In this document: positions 40,571 to 49,028 of the stretch, in pieces
Position numbering within the stretch: position 1 is the first letter of the stretch
How the letters are laid out: each line of letters starts with the position of its first letter
From: Bacillota bacterium
Lineage (GTDB): Bacteria; Bacillota; Negativicutes; Sporomusales; Sporomusaceae
DNA length: 49,988 nucleotides
Assembly (NCBI GenBank): GCA_023443285.1
Contig: JAEZVB010000048.1
Span: 1 to 49,988 of the forward strand
Direction: 5' to 3'
Program-made: the position numbers and the translations under genes
Notes under the pieces: generated by a model
The model's database searches: none
The model's input: only the letters and a program-made list of their open reading frames with translations
Told to the model about the DNA's origin: nothing

Positions 40571-41149
40571 ATGCATAGTAGCATGGTATATACAACACGG
40601 GTGGCAATTCTGGCAAGTGCAGCTACGATTTTGATGCTGCTGGAGGTTCCGGTTATTTTTATGCCGCCATTTTTAAAACTGGATTTTAGCGACATCCCAG
40701 CCATTATTGGTGCTTTTGCACTAGGACCGTTAGCAGGGTGGTTGATTGTGCTGCTTAAGAATATCTTGCATGTAAGTTATACGCAAACCGCGGGAATTGG
40801 GGAGATGGCCAATTTTTTGGTCGGTACAGGTTTTGTTGTGCCGGCAGCTTTGCTATATTGCCACAGTAAGAACCGTAAAGGGGCATTACTATCGCTTATT
40901 GCGGGAACCCTTTCGATGACGGTGGTAGCAGCAGCCGTAAATTACTGGATATTAATTCCCTTATATCAAACGGCTTTGCATCTACCGCTGGAGGCCATTA
41001 TTTCCATGGGGAAAGCAGCAAATCCCTTGATTATTGATCTTAAGTCCTTTATCGTTTTTGCCATTGTGCCATTTAACCTCTTCAAGGGTGTTATTGTTTC
41101 GGTAATTACCCTGCTCGTCTACAAAAAATTATCCCCGATTTTACACTAA
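40571..41149 (+). CDS. ECF transporter S component, riboflavin-type (RibU-like)
   Basis: This 192-residue membrane protein has six hydrophobic segments. The signature MPPFLKLDFSDIPAIIGAFA followed by LGPLAGWLIVLLKNILH matches RibU, the substrate-binding component that takes up riboflavin together with the shared EcfAAT module. The energising subunits are not in the window. No FMN riboswitch is visible in the short upstream gap, so control would have to come from elsewhere. A DUF1653 gene follows after 15 bases. Confidence 0.8.
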   Translation: MHSSMVYTTRVAILASAATILMLLEVPVIFMPPFLKLDFSDIPAIIGAFALGPLAGWLIVLLKNILHVSYTQTAGIGEMANFLVGTGFVVPAALLYCHSKNRKGALLSLIAGTLSMTVVAAAVNYWILIPLYQTALHLPLEAIISMGKAANPLIIDLKSFIVFAIVPFNLFKGVIVSVITLLVYKKLSPILH

Positions 41150-41164
41150 CCTGAGGAGCGCTAT

Positions 41165-41401
41165 ATGACTGAAAAACTAGTTGGAATAAAGACCGGAATA
41201 TATCGCCACTATAAAGGAAACTTATATCACGTTGTGGGTGAGGCCATTCATAGTGAGACTGGGGAATTGTTAGTTATCTACCGGGCGCTGTATGGTACAT
41301 ATAAGTTATGGGTACGCCCCAAAGCCATGTTTTTCGAGACTGTCGAGATAGAGGGCAAAGCGCTGCCACGCTTTGCTTTGGAAATAGAAGTTGACAATTG
41401 A
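41165..41401 (+). CDS. DUF1653 domain protein
   Basis: This 78-residue protein is a single DUF1653 domain: GIYRHYKGNLYHVVGEAIHS, then ELLVIYRALYGTYKLWVRP and MFFETVE. The family is small and widespread; function is not known. It is probably co-transcribed with the RibU-like gene. Confidence 0.8.
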   Translation: MTEKLVGIKTGIYRHYKGNLYHVVGEAIHSETGELLVIYRALYGTYKLWVRPKAMFFETVEIEGKALPRFALEIEVDN

Positions 41402-41557
41402 GTGCAAAAAAACAGCAATTATATTATGTTGATAAAAAATTATAAGTATAGTAAACTGAAAAATGATACAAAAAGGTGCATATTTTTCCTATATCTGAAT
41501 ATGTAGAAAGGAAATCGAAGCGCCTATTGTTTAAAAACTTAATGGAGGAGAATGAGT

Positions 41558-42526
41558 ATGAAGAAATGGGTAGCTCTAGTACTGGTTTCGTTGCTTGTTG
41601 TTTCACTGGCTCTTACCGGTTGTGGTAACCAACAAGCCAAAAAGGAAGAAGTAAAGTATCCAACAAAACCAATCGAACTTATTGTTCCATTTGCTGCTGG
41701 CGGTGGCACAGATGCGGTTGGCCGGGCTTTTGCCGAAGCGCTTAAAGGCGTACTTGGTCAAGATGTTGTTGTTGTGAATAAAACCGGTGGCGGCGGTGCT
41801 GTTGGCATGGCTGAAGGCCTTAAAGCTAAACCGGATGGTTATACTTTGACTATGGTAACTCGTGAAATTGTATCTCTGCCGTTACAAGGTCAAGCACCAT
41901 TTAAGACCTTTGATTTTAAATTGATTGCTAACGTAAATACTGACCCAACAGTAATTGTTGTTTCTACTAACTCAAAATATAAAACCATTGAGGATCTGCT
42001 GGCAGATCTTAAAGCCAATCCTGGCAAATTGAATTTTGCAGCTTCGGTTACGCCGAACTTCTATGCACTTCAGTTTACCCAGGCTGCCAAAGTAGAATTT
42101 GTAACTGTACCGTTTACCGGTGCTGCTCCGGCAATCACCGAGGTTCTTGGCGGCAGAGCTGATTTCGGCATCTATGGTCCGGGAGAAGTTAAGGCTCAAA
42201 TTGATGCCGGAAAACTTCGTCCCCTGGCTGTTATGGCTGAGAAACGCTTTGAAGGCTTAAAAGATGTTCCGACTCTCAAAGAAAAAGGTATTGATGCTGT
42301 TACCGGCACCTATAGAGGCATTGCTATTCCACCGCAAACGCCTGATGCAGTTGCTAAAATCTTAGAAGATGCGGTTGCTAAAGCAGTGAAAGATCCTAAG
42401 TTTGTTGAGTTTATGAACAAATCATTCTTAGGAATCGACTACAAAAACCCTGCTGAGTACAAGCAATTCCTTGAATCAGATGTTAAGGTTCTAGGACCCA
42501 TCATCGAAAGTGGTAAAAAGAAATAG
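41558..42526 (+). CDS. tctC: Tripartite tricarboxylate transporter substrate-binding lipoprotein
   Basis: This 322-residue extracytoplasmic receptor has a lipobox at LALTGCGN. The Bug/TctC family pattern is clear: YPTKPIELIVPFAAGGGTDA, VGRAFAEAL, VVNKTGGGGAVGM, and the C-terminal GGRADFGIYGPGEVK. TctC-type proteins capture citrate and other carboxylates for the TctAB carrier. The ATG at 41558 is chosen because GGAGGAG is then nine bases upstream. A hairpin with a short U-run separates it from tctB. Confidence 0.9.
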   Translation: MKKWVALVLVSLLVVSLALTGCGNQQAKKEEVKYPTKPIELIVPFAAGGGTDAVGRAFAEALKGVLGQDVVVVNKTGGGGAVGMAEGLKAKPDGYTLTMVTREIVSLPLQGQAPFKTFDFKLIANVNTDPTVIVVSTNSKYKTIEDLLADLKANPGKLNFAASVTPNFYALQFTQAAKVEFVTVPFTGAAPAITEVLGGRADFGIYGPGEVKAQIDAGKLRPLAVMAEKRFEGLKDVPTLKEKGIDAVTGTYRGIAIPPQTPDAVAKILEDAVAKAVKDPKFVEFMNKSFLGIDYKNPAEYKQFLESDVKVLGPIIESGKKK

Positions 42527-42534
42527 TTGCCTAA

Positions 42535-42567
42535 GAGAGCGGAGATCCAATCTTCGCTCTCCTTTAT
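42535..42567 (+). terminator. Attenuating hairpin between tctC and tctB
   Basis: GAGAGCGGAGAT pairs with ATCTTCGCTCTC (one G-T), followed by CTTTATT. It should reduce read-through into the carrier genes relative to the binding protein. Confidence 0.6.
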
Positions 42568-42646
42568 TAGACAGTAGTAAACAGCTAACCGGTGCTCTTG
42601 TGGCATACCAGAAGAATAGCGGGTAAGCAAGAAAGGAAGTATTAGG

Positions 42647-43096
42647 TTGAAAAAAGCTGGAGTTTGGGCAGGAATCATTACCCTTATATATGCAATAATT
42701 ATTTTTCAACAGTCAATGTCGCTTGACTACTCCACCAAGCTGGGGCCAGGTCCCGGTTTTTTTCCGATATGGCTAAGCGGAATCTTAATAGTGCTAACTC
42801 TTTGTTATATTGTGGATTCGTTCAAGCATGATGAGGTTAAAATTACCGAAATTTTGCCTGGCGGTAAAGCAAGCCAAAGTATTATATCAACAGTTGGCGG
42901 TCTAGTTATTTTTCCGATAGTTGTGCCTTATTTGGGTTTTGTTGTTTCAGCAACCATTTTACAGTTTATTATGTTTGTGCGTGACTTTAAATGGTATACT
43001 GCGCTCGCAATTTCGGTAGTAGTTTCCGTAATATTGTTTTTTGTATTTCAGTCGTTGCTCGGGGTTACAATCCCCGTTAATGATTTTGGCTGGTAG
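42647..43096 (+). CDS. tctB: Tripartite tricarboxylate transporter small membrane subunit
   Basis: This 149-residue protein has four hydrophobic helices. GLVIFPIVVPYLGFVVSATI and the LGPGPGFFPIWLSGILIVL segment are typical for TctB. TTG start after AAAGGAAG. The stop is 14 bases from the tctA start. Confidence 0.88.
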   Translation: MKKAGVWAGIITLIYAIIIFQQSMSLDYSTKLGPGPGFFPIWLSGILIVLTLCYIVDSFKHDEVKITEILPGGKASQSIISTVGGLVIFPIVVPYLGFVVSATILQFIMFVRDFKWYTALAISVVVSVILFFVFQSLLGVTIPVNDFGW

Positions 43097-43110
43097 GGGG
43101 AGAAAAGCTA

Positions 43111-44616
43111 ATGGATGTATTTATGCCGTTACTTCAGGGTTTTGATATTGCTATGGGCGGATGGAATCTTCTATACTGTTTGCTTGGTGTTACTATCGGT
43201 ATGCTTGTTGGCGTTTTGCCAGGTCTGGGGCCTACTACCGGTACGGCACTATTATTACCAATTACCTTTTCCATGGATCCGATACCGGCGATTATCATGT
43301 TGTCAGGCATCTATTATGGTTCGCTCTATGGCGGTACCGTGACATCGGTATTGATTAATACGCCAGGGGAGGCAGCTTCAGTAACTACTTGCTTCGATGG
43401 CTACCCAATGGCCAAGCAGGGACGCGCCGGTACGGCGCTTGGGGTTGCCGGAATTGGCTCTTTTATTGGCGGCACAATTGCAATAATTGGTTTAGTCTTT
43501 ATTGGACCGCCACTAGCAGAGTTTGCCTTGAATTTTGGTCCACCGGAATTCTTTTCGCTAATGATTTTGGGTTTGGTTATGGTTGTTGGTTTAATGGGTA
43601 AATCGATTATCCGCGGTACCATAGCCGCGATTATTGGTTTAACCTTGTCACTTGTTGGTATGGATCCCATATCGGGGGCGCTGCGGTTTACCTTTGGCGA
43701 ACTGCATTTGATGGAAGGGTTTGATTTTGTAACAATTGCCATGGGTTTGTTCGGTATTTCTGAGGTGCTATTAGGCTTGGAGACTTCCATGAATGCACAA
43801 AAACCGCCGAAGGTAGGCAAACTTTTGCCCAACCGGGAAGAATGGCGACCAACGATGATGGCCATTCTCAGAGGTACAGGGTTGGGGTGTTTGACTGGTC
43901 TGATTCCTGGTTCAAACTCAGTTATACCCGCTATTTTGTCGTATACGCTTGAGAAAAAACTGGCAAAAGACCCTTCTAGGTTTGGTAAAGGCGCTATCGA
44001 GGGCGTCGCCGGACCGGAAACTGCCAATAATGCCTATTGCGGAGCTGCACTCATTCCACTGTTTACCATGGGTATCCCCAGCTCACCGACTATCGCCGTA
44101 TTATTTGGCGCCTTTATTATGCACGGCCTTACTCCAGGGCCGGCCTTGTTCCAAAGCAATCCTCAATTTGTGTGGGCAGTTATCGCCAGTATGTTTATTG
44201 GCAACTTTATGCTGTTAATTATGAACCTGCCAATGGCTGGCATGTGGGGTATGGTGGCAACTATCCCAGCTAAGATACTGTACCCGCTAATTGTCATTAT
44301 CTCTGTCCTGGGTGCCTATAGCGTCAGTGGCAGTGTTTGGGATATTTGGGTCATGATTTTCTTTGGAATTATGGGCTATGTAATGAAAAAAATCGATATT
44401 CCCATGGCGCCGGTTGTGTTGACCTTTGTTTTGGGTAAATTGATTGAGAGTTCACTGCTGCAGTCGTTAATGTATTTTAAAGGCAATTTTATGGGCTTCT
44501 TTACCCGGCCGATCTCTGGTGTGATGCTTGCCCTGGCCATTATAATCTTTGTTTTAGGAATCATAGCCAGTGTACGCAACAAGCGCGGCATTCTTGCTGA
44601 CGATGTTGAAGTATAG
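43111..44616 (+). CDS. tctA: Tripartite tricarboxylate transporter large membrane subunit
   Basis: This 501-residue carrier has about twelve helices. Conserved TctA motifs are LVGVLPGLGPTTGTALLLPI, YYGSLYGGTVTSVLINTPGE and GIPSSPTIAVLFGAFIMHGL. It transports carboxylates with Na+ or H+ as driving ion. Last gene of tctCBA; a palindromic terminator follows. No TctDE two-component genes accompany it here. Confidence 0.93.
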   Translation: MDVFMPLLQGFDIAMGGWNLLYCLLGVTIGMLVGVLPGLGPTTGTALLLPITFSMDPIPAIIMLSGIYYGSLYGGTVTSVLINTPGEAASVTTCFDGYPMAKQGRAGTALGVAGIGSFIGGTIAIIGLVFIGPPLAEFALNFGPPEFFSLMILGLVMVVGLMGKSIIRGTIAAIIGLTLSLVGMDPISGALRFTFGELHLMEGFDFVTIAMGLFGISEVLLGLETSMNAQKPPKVGKLLPNREEWRPTMMAILRGTGLGCLTGLIPGSNSVIPAILSYTLEKKLAKDPSRFGKGAIEGVAGPETANNAYCGAALIPLFTMGIPSSPTIAVLFGAFIMHGLTPGPALFQSNPQFVWAVIASMFIGNFMLLIMNLPMAGMWGMVATIPAKILYPLIVIISVLGAYSVSGSVWDIWVMIFFGIMGYVMKKIDIPMAPVVLTFVLGKLIESSLLQSLMYFKGNFMGFFTRPISGVMLALAIIIFVLGIIASVRNKRGILADDVEV

Positions 44617-44630
44617 AGCTATAAATGAGG

Positions 44631-44662
44631 AAATGCCGCCAAAATTAATTTTGGCGGCATTT
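44631..44662. terminator. Palindromic terminator between tctA and the guanylate-kinase-like gene
   Basis: AAATGCCGCCAAAA and TTTTGGCGGCATTT, perfect 14-bp arms with a 4-base loop, serve both convergent genes. Confidence 0.85.
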
Positions 44663-44664
44663 TC

Positions 44665-45222
44665 TTATACACCTATTTCCGGAAGGGTAACCTTGCCGAT
44701 GATGGCTAATATTTGACGGACGGCTATTTCAAATGAGCCGGTATTTTTTACTACATAATTAGCGGTTTGCCACTGATTGAATTCACCGGTAGAATTAGCA
44801 TATTCAATCCGGCGGTTGATAAGTGAAGTATCATCACCGCGTTCTAGCATGCGGGCAATGAGAATATCGTGGTCTGCCATAAGAAATATAGATTCAAGGC
44901 GATGAGCAAGTAATTTTTTTAACTGGGTAAGCCCCTGCATTTCGATGGCAACCAGACTAACCGGGTAACGATTGACTTTGTTCAATACCTCGGTTTTGCT
45001 CAGTCCGTAGAAATTCCCTGAGTATTCTACCCGCTCAATAAGTTCTTGCTTTTGAAAATCTTCTTTGCTGACAAAATAATAATGAACACCATGTTCTTCG
45101 CCCGGCCTGGGTTTGCGAGTAGTATGGCTGACCATTTCTGGAACGTCATACTGCGCAAGCGCATGCAAAATACTGCTTTTGCCTGAGGCGGGGGGCCCAA
45201 TAAGTGCATATACTCTATTCAT
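44665..45222 (-). CDS. Guanylate kinase-like P-loop protein
   Basis: This 185-residue nucleoside-phosphate-kinase-fold protein has a P-loop ALIGPPASGKSSI, VSHTTRKPRPGEEHGVHYYF (the GMP-binding region of guanylate kinases) and FYGLSKTEV. True GMK normally has GPSGAGK and a longer, better conserved lid, so this may be a divergent paralogue rather than the housekeeping enzyme. GGAGG precedes the ATG. Confidence 0.75.
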   Translation of the reverse strand: MNRVYALIGPPASGKSSILHALAQYDVPEMVSHTTRKPRPGEEHGVHYYFVSKEDFQKQELIERVEYSGNFYGLSKTEVLNKVNRYPVSLVAIEMQGLTQLKKLLAHRLESIFLMADHDILIARMLERGDDTSLINRRIEYANSTGEFNQWQTANYVVKNTGSFEIAVRQILAIIGKVTLPEIGV

Positions 45223-45264
45223 GCTAGACCTCCTGTTGAGTGGTTATACTAGTGTATCGTAAAA

Positions 45265-45297
45265 AAAAGCTTCTGAGTTTACTCTCAGAAGCTTTTT
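45265..45297 (-). terminator. Terminator of the YjfB-like gene
   Basis: AAAAGCTTCTGAG and CTCAGAAGCTTTT, 13-bp stem overlapping the stop codon, with an A/T run on the minus-strand exit. Confidence 0.8.
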
Positions 45298-45484
45298 AAA
45301 TCGATATATCAATATTATTGCCTAAATTAGGCGGAGAAATATTGGCTGCTGCCACATCCATGAGTTGCATTAAACCGTTAGTTTGCTCGGCAGACGTATC
45401 CATGGCTTGTTTGAGCACAAGAATACTGGCTTGGCTGGCAAGATTCATTTGTGAAGACATGGTGGCAAGTGCGGCAATATCCAT
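45296..45484 (-). CDS. YjfB family putative motility protein
   Basis: This 62-residue protein begins MDIAALATMSSQMNLASQAS and ends with ANISPPNLGNNIDISI, the pattern of YjfB-type proteins found near flagellar or sporulation genes in Firmicutes. AGGAGG precedes the ATG. Its role is not known. Monocistronic here. Confidence 0.75.
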   Translation of the reverse strand: MDIAALATMSSQMNLASQASILVLKQAMDTSAEQTNGLMQLMDVAAANISPPNLGNNIDISI

Positions 45485-45782
45485 TCTTGTACGCCTCCTA
45501 CCTTACTGGTTAACTTAATTATATAGCTGGTGGAATATTTCGTCAATGAAAAGTGTTAATAATTAATTTATTCAAGGACTAAGCATGCATACGCTAGGGA
45601 AAACTAGTTTACGCCCTGAGGCCTACAGGTAGAAATCTGCAGCTTCTATGGCGGAATAAAAAAAATTTTAGATTTTTGCAAAAACCAGCAGGAATAGTAA
45701 AAAAAAAAGCTAATATAACCAAATATGATCTTGTAAACCGATTTCCTAAACCGGTTTACAAAAGAGAGGAAGGGAAAATTAA
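45485..45782 (+). promoter_or_regulatory. Promoter region of kdgA with LacI-type operator
   Basis: TTGTAAACCG (45731-45740) and CGGTTTACAA (45752-45761) are perfect inverted arms 11 bases apart, and TAAACCGGTTTA (45747-45758) is itself a perfect palindrome of the LacI/GalR type. They lie just upstream of kdgA and are the likely target of the LacI regulator encoded in the same operon. The rest of the stretch (45485-45720) shows no gene. Confidence 0.7.
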
Positions 45783-46433
45783 ATGATACCAAAATTAAAT
45801 GTTCTGCAAAAAATCATGGATTCTGGTGTTGTTGCTGTTGTTCGCGCAGAAAGCTCCGAACAAGCAGTAAAAATTGCTGATGCCTGTCTCAAAGGCGGTG
45901 TCGCCGCTATTGAGATTACTTTTACCGTACCTGGTGCTGCCGATGTAATCAAGGATTTGGCTGCTAACTATAAAAATGGCGAAATTATTATTGGTGCAGG
46001 CACCGTACTCGATTCAGAGACTGCACGGATTGCTATATTAGCTGGTGCACAATATATCGTCAGCCCATCATTCAATGCCGAAACAGTAAAACTTTGTAAC
46101 CGTTATCAAGTACCTATTATGGCTGGTTGCATGACTATTAAGGAAGTTGTGGAAGCAATGGAAGCCGGCACTGATATTATTAAATTGTTCCCTGGCGAAG
46201 CCTTGGGCGCTTCCTTCGTAAAGGCTCTGAAAGGACCGTTACCGCAAGCTCCTGTTATGCCGACAGGCGGCGTAGGCCTTGATAATGTGGCTGATTGGAT
46301 TAAAGCTGGCTGCGTAGCGGTAGGTGTAGGCGGTAATCTGACTGCCGGCGCTAAAAAAGGCGACTATGAATCCATTACGGAAATCGGCAAACAGTTTATC
46401 GAAAAAGTTCGCCAAGCTCGGGCGAGTAAGTAA
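45783..46433 (+). CDS. eda: 2-dehydro-3-deoxyphosphogluconate (KDPG) aldolase
   Basis: This 216-residue class I aldolase cleaves KDPG to pyruvate and glyceraldehyde 3-phosphate. ITFTVPGAADVI, IIGAGTVLDSETA, SPSFNAETVKLC, GTDIIKLFPGEALG (Schiff-base lysine) and MPTGGVGLDNV are intact. GAGGAAGGG precedes the ATG. First gene of a KDG catabolic operon with the kinase and a LacI regulator. Confidence 0.92.
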   Translation: MIPKLNVLQKIMDSGVVAVVRAESSEQAVKIADACLKGGVAAIEITFTVPGAADVIKDLAANYKNGEIIIGAGTVLDSETARIAILAGAQYIVSPSFNAETVKLCNRYQVPIMAGCMTIKEVVEAMEAGTDIIKLFPGEALGASFVKALKGPLPQAPVMPTGGVGLDNVADWIKAGCVAVGVGGNLTAGAKKGDYESITEIGKQFIEKVRQARASK

Positions 46434-46449
46434 GCAGCCTTAGCTTCAG

Positions 46450-46548
46450 ACGGGGTTTACCCCCGGATGAAGGTTAGTCTGCTCTTATCCAGGGACTTAA
46501 TCGCTCTTAACTCCCGATCAGAAGCGGGAGTCTTAGAGCGAGTTAGTC
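46450..46548 (+). repeat. Intercistronic hairpins between eda and kdgK
   Basis: A short stem CGGGG-TTTA-CCCC at about 46451-46465 is followed by a long one: GACTTAATCGCTCTTAAC... pairs with ...TTAGAGCGAGTTAGTC, enclosing CTCCCG/CGGGAG (46494-46548). There is no U-run; message stabilisation or differential expression is more likely than termination. Confidence 0.55.
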
Positions 46549-46588
46549 ATCGGGAAAATAAATTAATAATATAAAAGAGGTGCATAGC

Positions 46589-47611
46589 GTGAAAAAAGTT
46601 GTATGTTTTGGTGAAATTATGCTCCGGTTGGCGCCGGTTGGATACCAGCGTTTTGAACAAACTCCTAGCTTTGAGGCTGTCTATGGCGGCGGCGAGGCCA
46701 ATGTAAGTGTGTCCCTAGCTAACTATGGAGAAGAGGCTATCTTTGTAACAAAAGTACCCGAAAATCCAATCGGTCAGGCAGCTGTTAATGAAATGCGCCG
46801 TTATGGTGTTGACACTCGCTATATGATCAGAGGCGGCGAGCGTTTGGGTATTTATTTCTGTGAAAAAGGTGCTTCACAGCGCCCTTCCAAGGTAGTGTAT
46901 GACCGCGCTCATTCTTCTATTTCCGGTGCTAAGAAAGAGGACTTCAACTGGAAAGAAATTTTTGCCGGTGCTACCTGGTTCCATTTCACCGGTATCACTC
47001 CGGCACTGGGCGATAATGTAGCCGACTGTGTGCTGGATGCCTGTAAAGCTGCTAAAGAAGCAGGACTAACTATCAGCTGCGACCTTAACTTCCGCAAAAA
47101 CCTGTGGACCAGCGAAAAAGCCGGTCAGGTTATGGCTCAGTTTATGCCTTATGTGGATGTGTGCATTGCCAATGAAGAAGATGCAGAAAAAGTATTTGGT
47201 ATCAAAGCGGAAAACACCGATATTACTGGCGGCAAGCTTAGCCATGACGGTTACAAAGACGTTGCGAAAAAACTGAAAGAGCGTTTTGGCTTTAAAGCTG
47301 TAGCCATAACTCTGCGTGGCAGCATCTCGGCTTCTGACAACAACTGGGCTGCTATGCTCTATAAAGATGATGAGTTTTATTTCTCCAAAAACTACGCCAT
47401 TCACATTATTGATCGCGTAGGCGGTGGAGACTCCTTTGGCGGTGGCTTAATCTATGGTTTGCTGAATAACTATTCAAATGCAGACGCTCTTGAGTTTGCG
47501 GTGGCAGCTTCTTGTCTCAAGCATACTATTGAAGGTGACCATAACCATGTAACTGTCAGTGAAGTAAAAGCACTGATGGGTGGCGACGGGTCAGGACGCG
47601 TACAACGATAA
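46589..47611 (+). CDS. kdgK: 2-keto-3-deoxygluconate kinase (PfkB family)
   Basis: This 340-residue ribokinase-family enzyme phosphorylates KDG to KDPG, the substrate of the preceding aldolase. VVCFGEIMLRLAPVG and YGGGEANVSVSLANYG open the fold; the catalytic DRVGGGDSFGGGLIYGLL motif (Asp base in GGGDSF) closes it. The GTG at 46589 is preferred over that at 46580, which overlaps the AGAGGTG ribosome-binding site. The substrate call rests on operon context. Confidence 0.85.
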   Translation: MKKVVCFGEIMLRLAPVGYQRFEQTPSFEAVYGGGEANVSVSLANYGEEAIFVTKVPENPIGQAAVNEMRRYGVDTRYMIRGGERLGIYFCEKGASQRPSKVVYDRAHSSISGAKKEDFNWKEIFAGATWFHFTGITPALGDNVADCVLDACKAAKEAGLTISCDLNFRKNLWTSEKAGQVMAQFMPYVDVCIANEEDAEKVFGIKAENTDITGGKLSHDGYKDVAKKLKERFGFKAVAITLRGSISASDNNWAAMLYKDDEFYFSKNYAIHIIDRVGGGDSFGGGLIYGLLNNYSNADALEFAVAASCLKHTIEGDHNHVTVSEVKALMGGDGSGRVQR

Positions 47612-47613
47612 AA

Positions 47614-48630
47614 ATGTCTGTTACAATTGCTGAGGTTGCCCGGATGGCGGGGGTTTCTAAAAGCACCGTATCCAGATATCTAAATGGCATGTATGAGCAT
47701 ATGGGTGCAGATACGAAAGAGCGTATTGCTCAGGTTATTGCCGAACTTGACTATAGGCCGAATGCTTTGGCTCGCAGCCTCAAGCAAAAGCGAACCCATA
47801 CAGTAGGAGCCATTGTCGCTAATATCTTAAATCCGTTTTCCACCAGTGTCATTAGAGGTATTGAAGATACCTTGAAAGAGGCTGGATTTAACCTCATTTT
47901 GTGTAATGCCGATGATGACCCAGTCAAAGAACGTGACTATGTCAATATGTTGGTAGATAAGCAGATTGACGGGCTAATTATTAATACTACAGGCTGTAAC
48001 AATGAACTGATTGCTCAGGTCAATCAGAATATCCCGGTGGTACTCATTGACCGCAAGGCGTCAGATATCGAGATTGATACCGTAACAGTCGACAGTGCCA
48101 AAGGTGTGCGGCAAGCTGTCGATCATATGGTGGCGCTGGGACATGAGCGCATTGCGATGCTTACTTTGCCGTATGACCATGTCAGCCCCCGCCTGGAACG
48201 GGTACAAGCATATCAAGCTGCCTTGACGGCGCATGGCCTCTTTTTCCGGGAAGAGTGGCTGGTACAGACAAGTATTGAAGAGCAGGAAATATTAGCTAAA
48301 CTTCAGGCTTTACTTGGTAGTGAGGTCGGTAAGGATCGGCCAACAAGCATCTTCTGTGCCAATAATATGATAACCATGTCGGTGGTGAAAGCCATTAAGA
48401 AAATGGGCATAGCTATTCCAGGCGAGATTGCTGTACTTGGCTTTGACGACTGGGAATGGGCTCAATTAATTGAGCCGCCGGTGACGGTGGTTGCACAGCC
48501 TGTATATGATATGGGTAATAAGGCCGCCGCCCTGCTGATAAAACGTTTGAAGGGCGGCCGTTTAGCCAAGAAACCAATTGTAATTCAGTTTGAGCCACAG
48601 CTTGTAAAACGAAAGTCGTGTGGTGAATAA
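47614..48630 (+). CDS. LacI family transcriptional regulator (KdgR-like)
   Basis: This is a 338-residue repressor. N-terminal helix-turn-helix TIAEVARMAGVSKSTVSRYL with the hinge YRPNALARSLKQKRTHTVG, then a periplasmic-binding-type effector domain (DGLIINTTG, IPVVLIDRKA, VLGFDDWEWAQLIEPPVT). It starts two bases after the kdgK stop, with no good ribosome-binding site of its own, so translation is probably coupled. Likely binds the TTGTAAACCG dyad upstream of eda, giving autoregulation of the operon. Confidence 0.88.
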   Translation: MSVTIAEVARMAGVSKSTVSRYLNGMYEHMGADTKERIAQVIAELDYRPNALARSLKQKRTHTVGAIVANILNPFSTSVIRGIEDTLKEAGFNLILCNADDDPVKERDYVNMLVDKQIDGLIINTTGCNNELIAQVNQNIPVVLIDRKASDIEIDTVTVDSAKGVRQAVDHMVALGHERIAMLTLPYDHVSPRLERVQAYQAALTAHGLFFREEWLVQTSIEEQEILAKLQALLGSEVGKDRPTSIFCANNMITMSVVKAIKKMGIAIPGEIAVLGFDDWEWAQLIEPPVTVVAQPVYDMGNKAAALLIKRLKGGRLAKKPIVIQFEPQLVKRKSCGE

Positions 48631-48844
48631 TTTTAAATAACTCTCTTCCCTCTTTTGAGTAGATAGATGCCAATCCCTCTGGCTCTATCTACTTTTATTT
48701 TCCGGAAAACTTTCTCAACAGTAGGATAAATGCAACAGCGACTGGCATTTTTGGCAAAGTTCGTGGCATGTTGGATTTTATGGGTCTAAATTTTGCTTAA
48801 CGTCATATACTGATTATTGTGGTACTAATTTAGGAGGTGGCAGT

Positions 48845-48952
48845 ATGCTGGTGCATATTCAGTGTGGAGCTGTGATGGAAGTAGATCAGGAGGGTAATTA
48901 TATTTGCCCCAAATGCGGTAAAACCATTAAACTCCGTATATCCCGCAAGTAA
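48845..48952 (+). CDS. 35-residue zinc-ribbon-like protein
   Basis: MLVHIQCGAVMEVDQEGNYI is followed by CPKCGKTIKLRISRK. A CPKCG knuckle plus an earlier Cys gives a minimal zinc-binding ribbon with a basic tail. TAGGAGGTGG precedes the ATG. A promoter-poor spacer of 214 bases before it shows no other gene. Too short for most gene finders; the ribosome-binding site and motif support it. Confidence 0.65.
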   Translation: MLVHIQCGAVMEVDQEGNYICPKCGKTIKLRISRK

Positions 48953-49028
48953 ACGCCGGTTGTTGACGAGGCAGGAGAACTTTGCTACACTAATACAATG
49001 CATAATTAATGATAAAGGGTGACAATAG

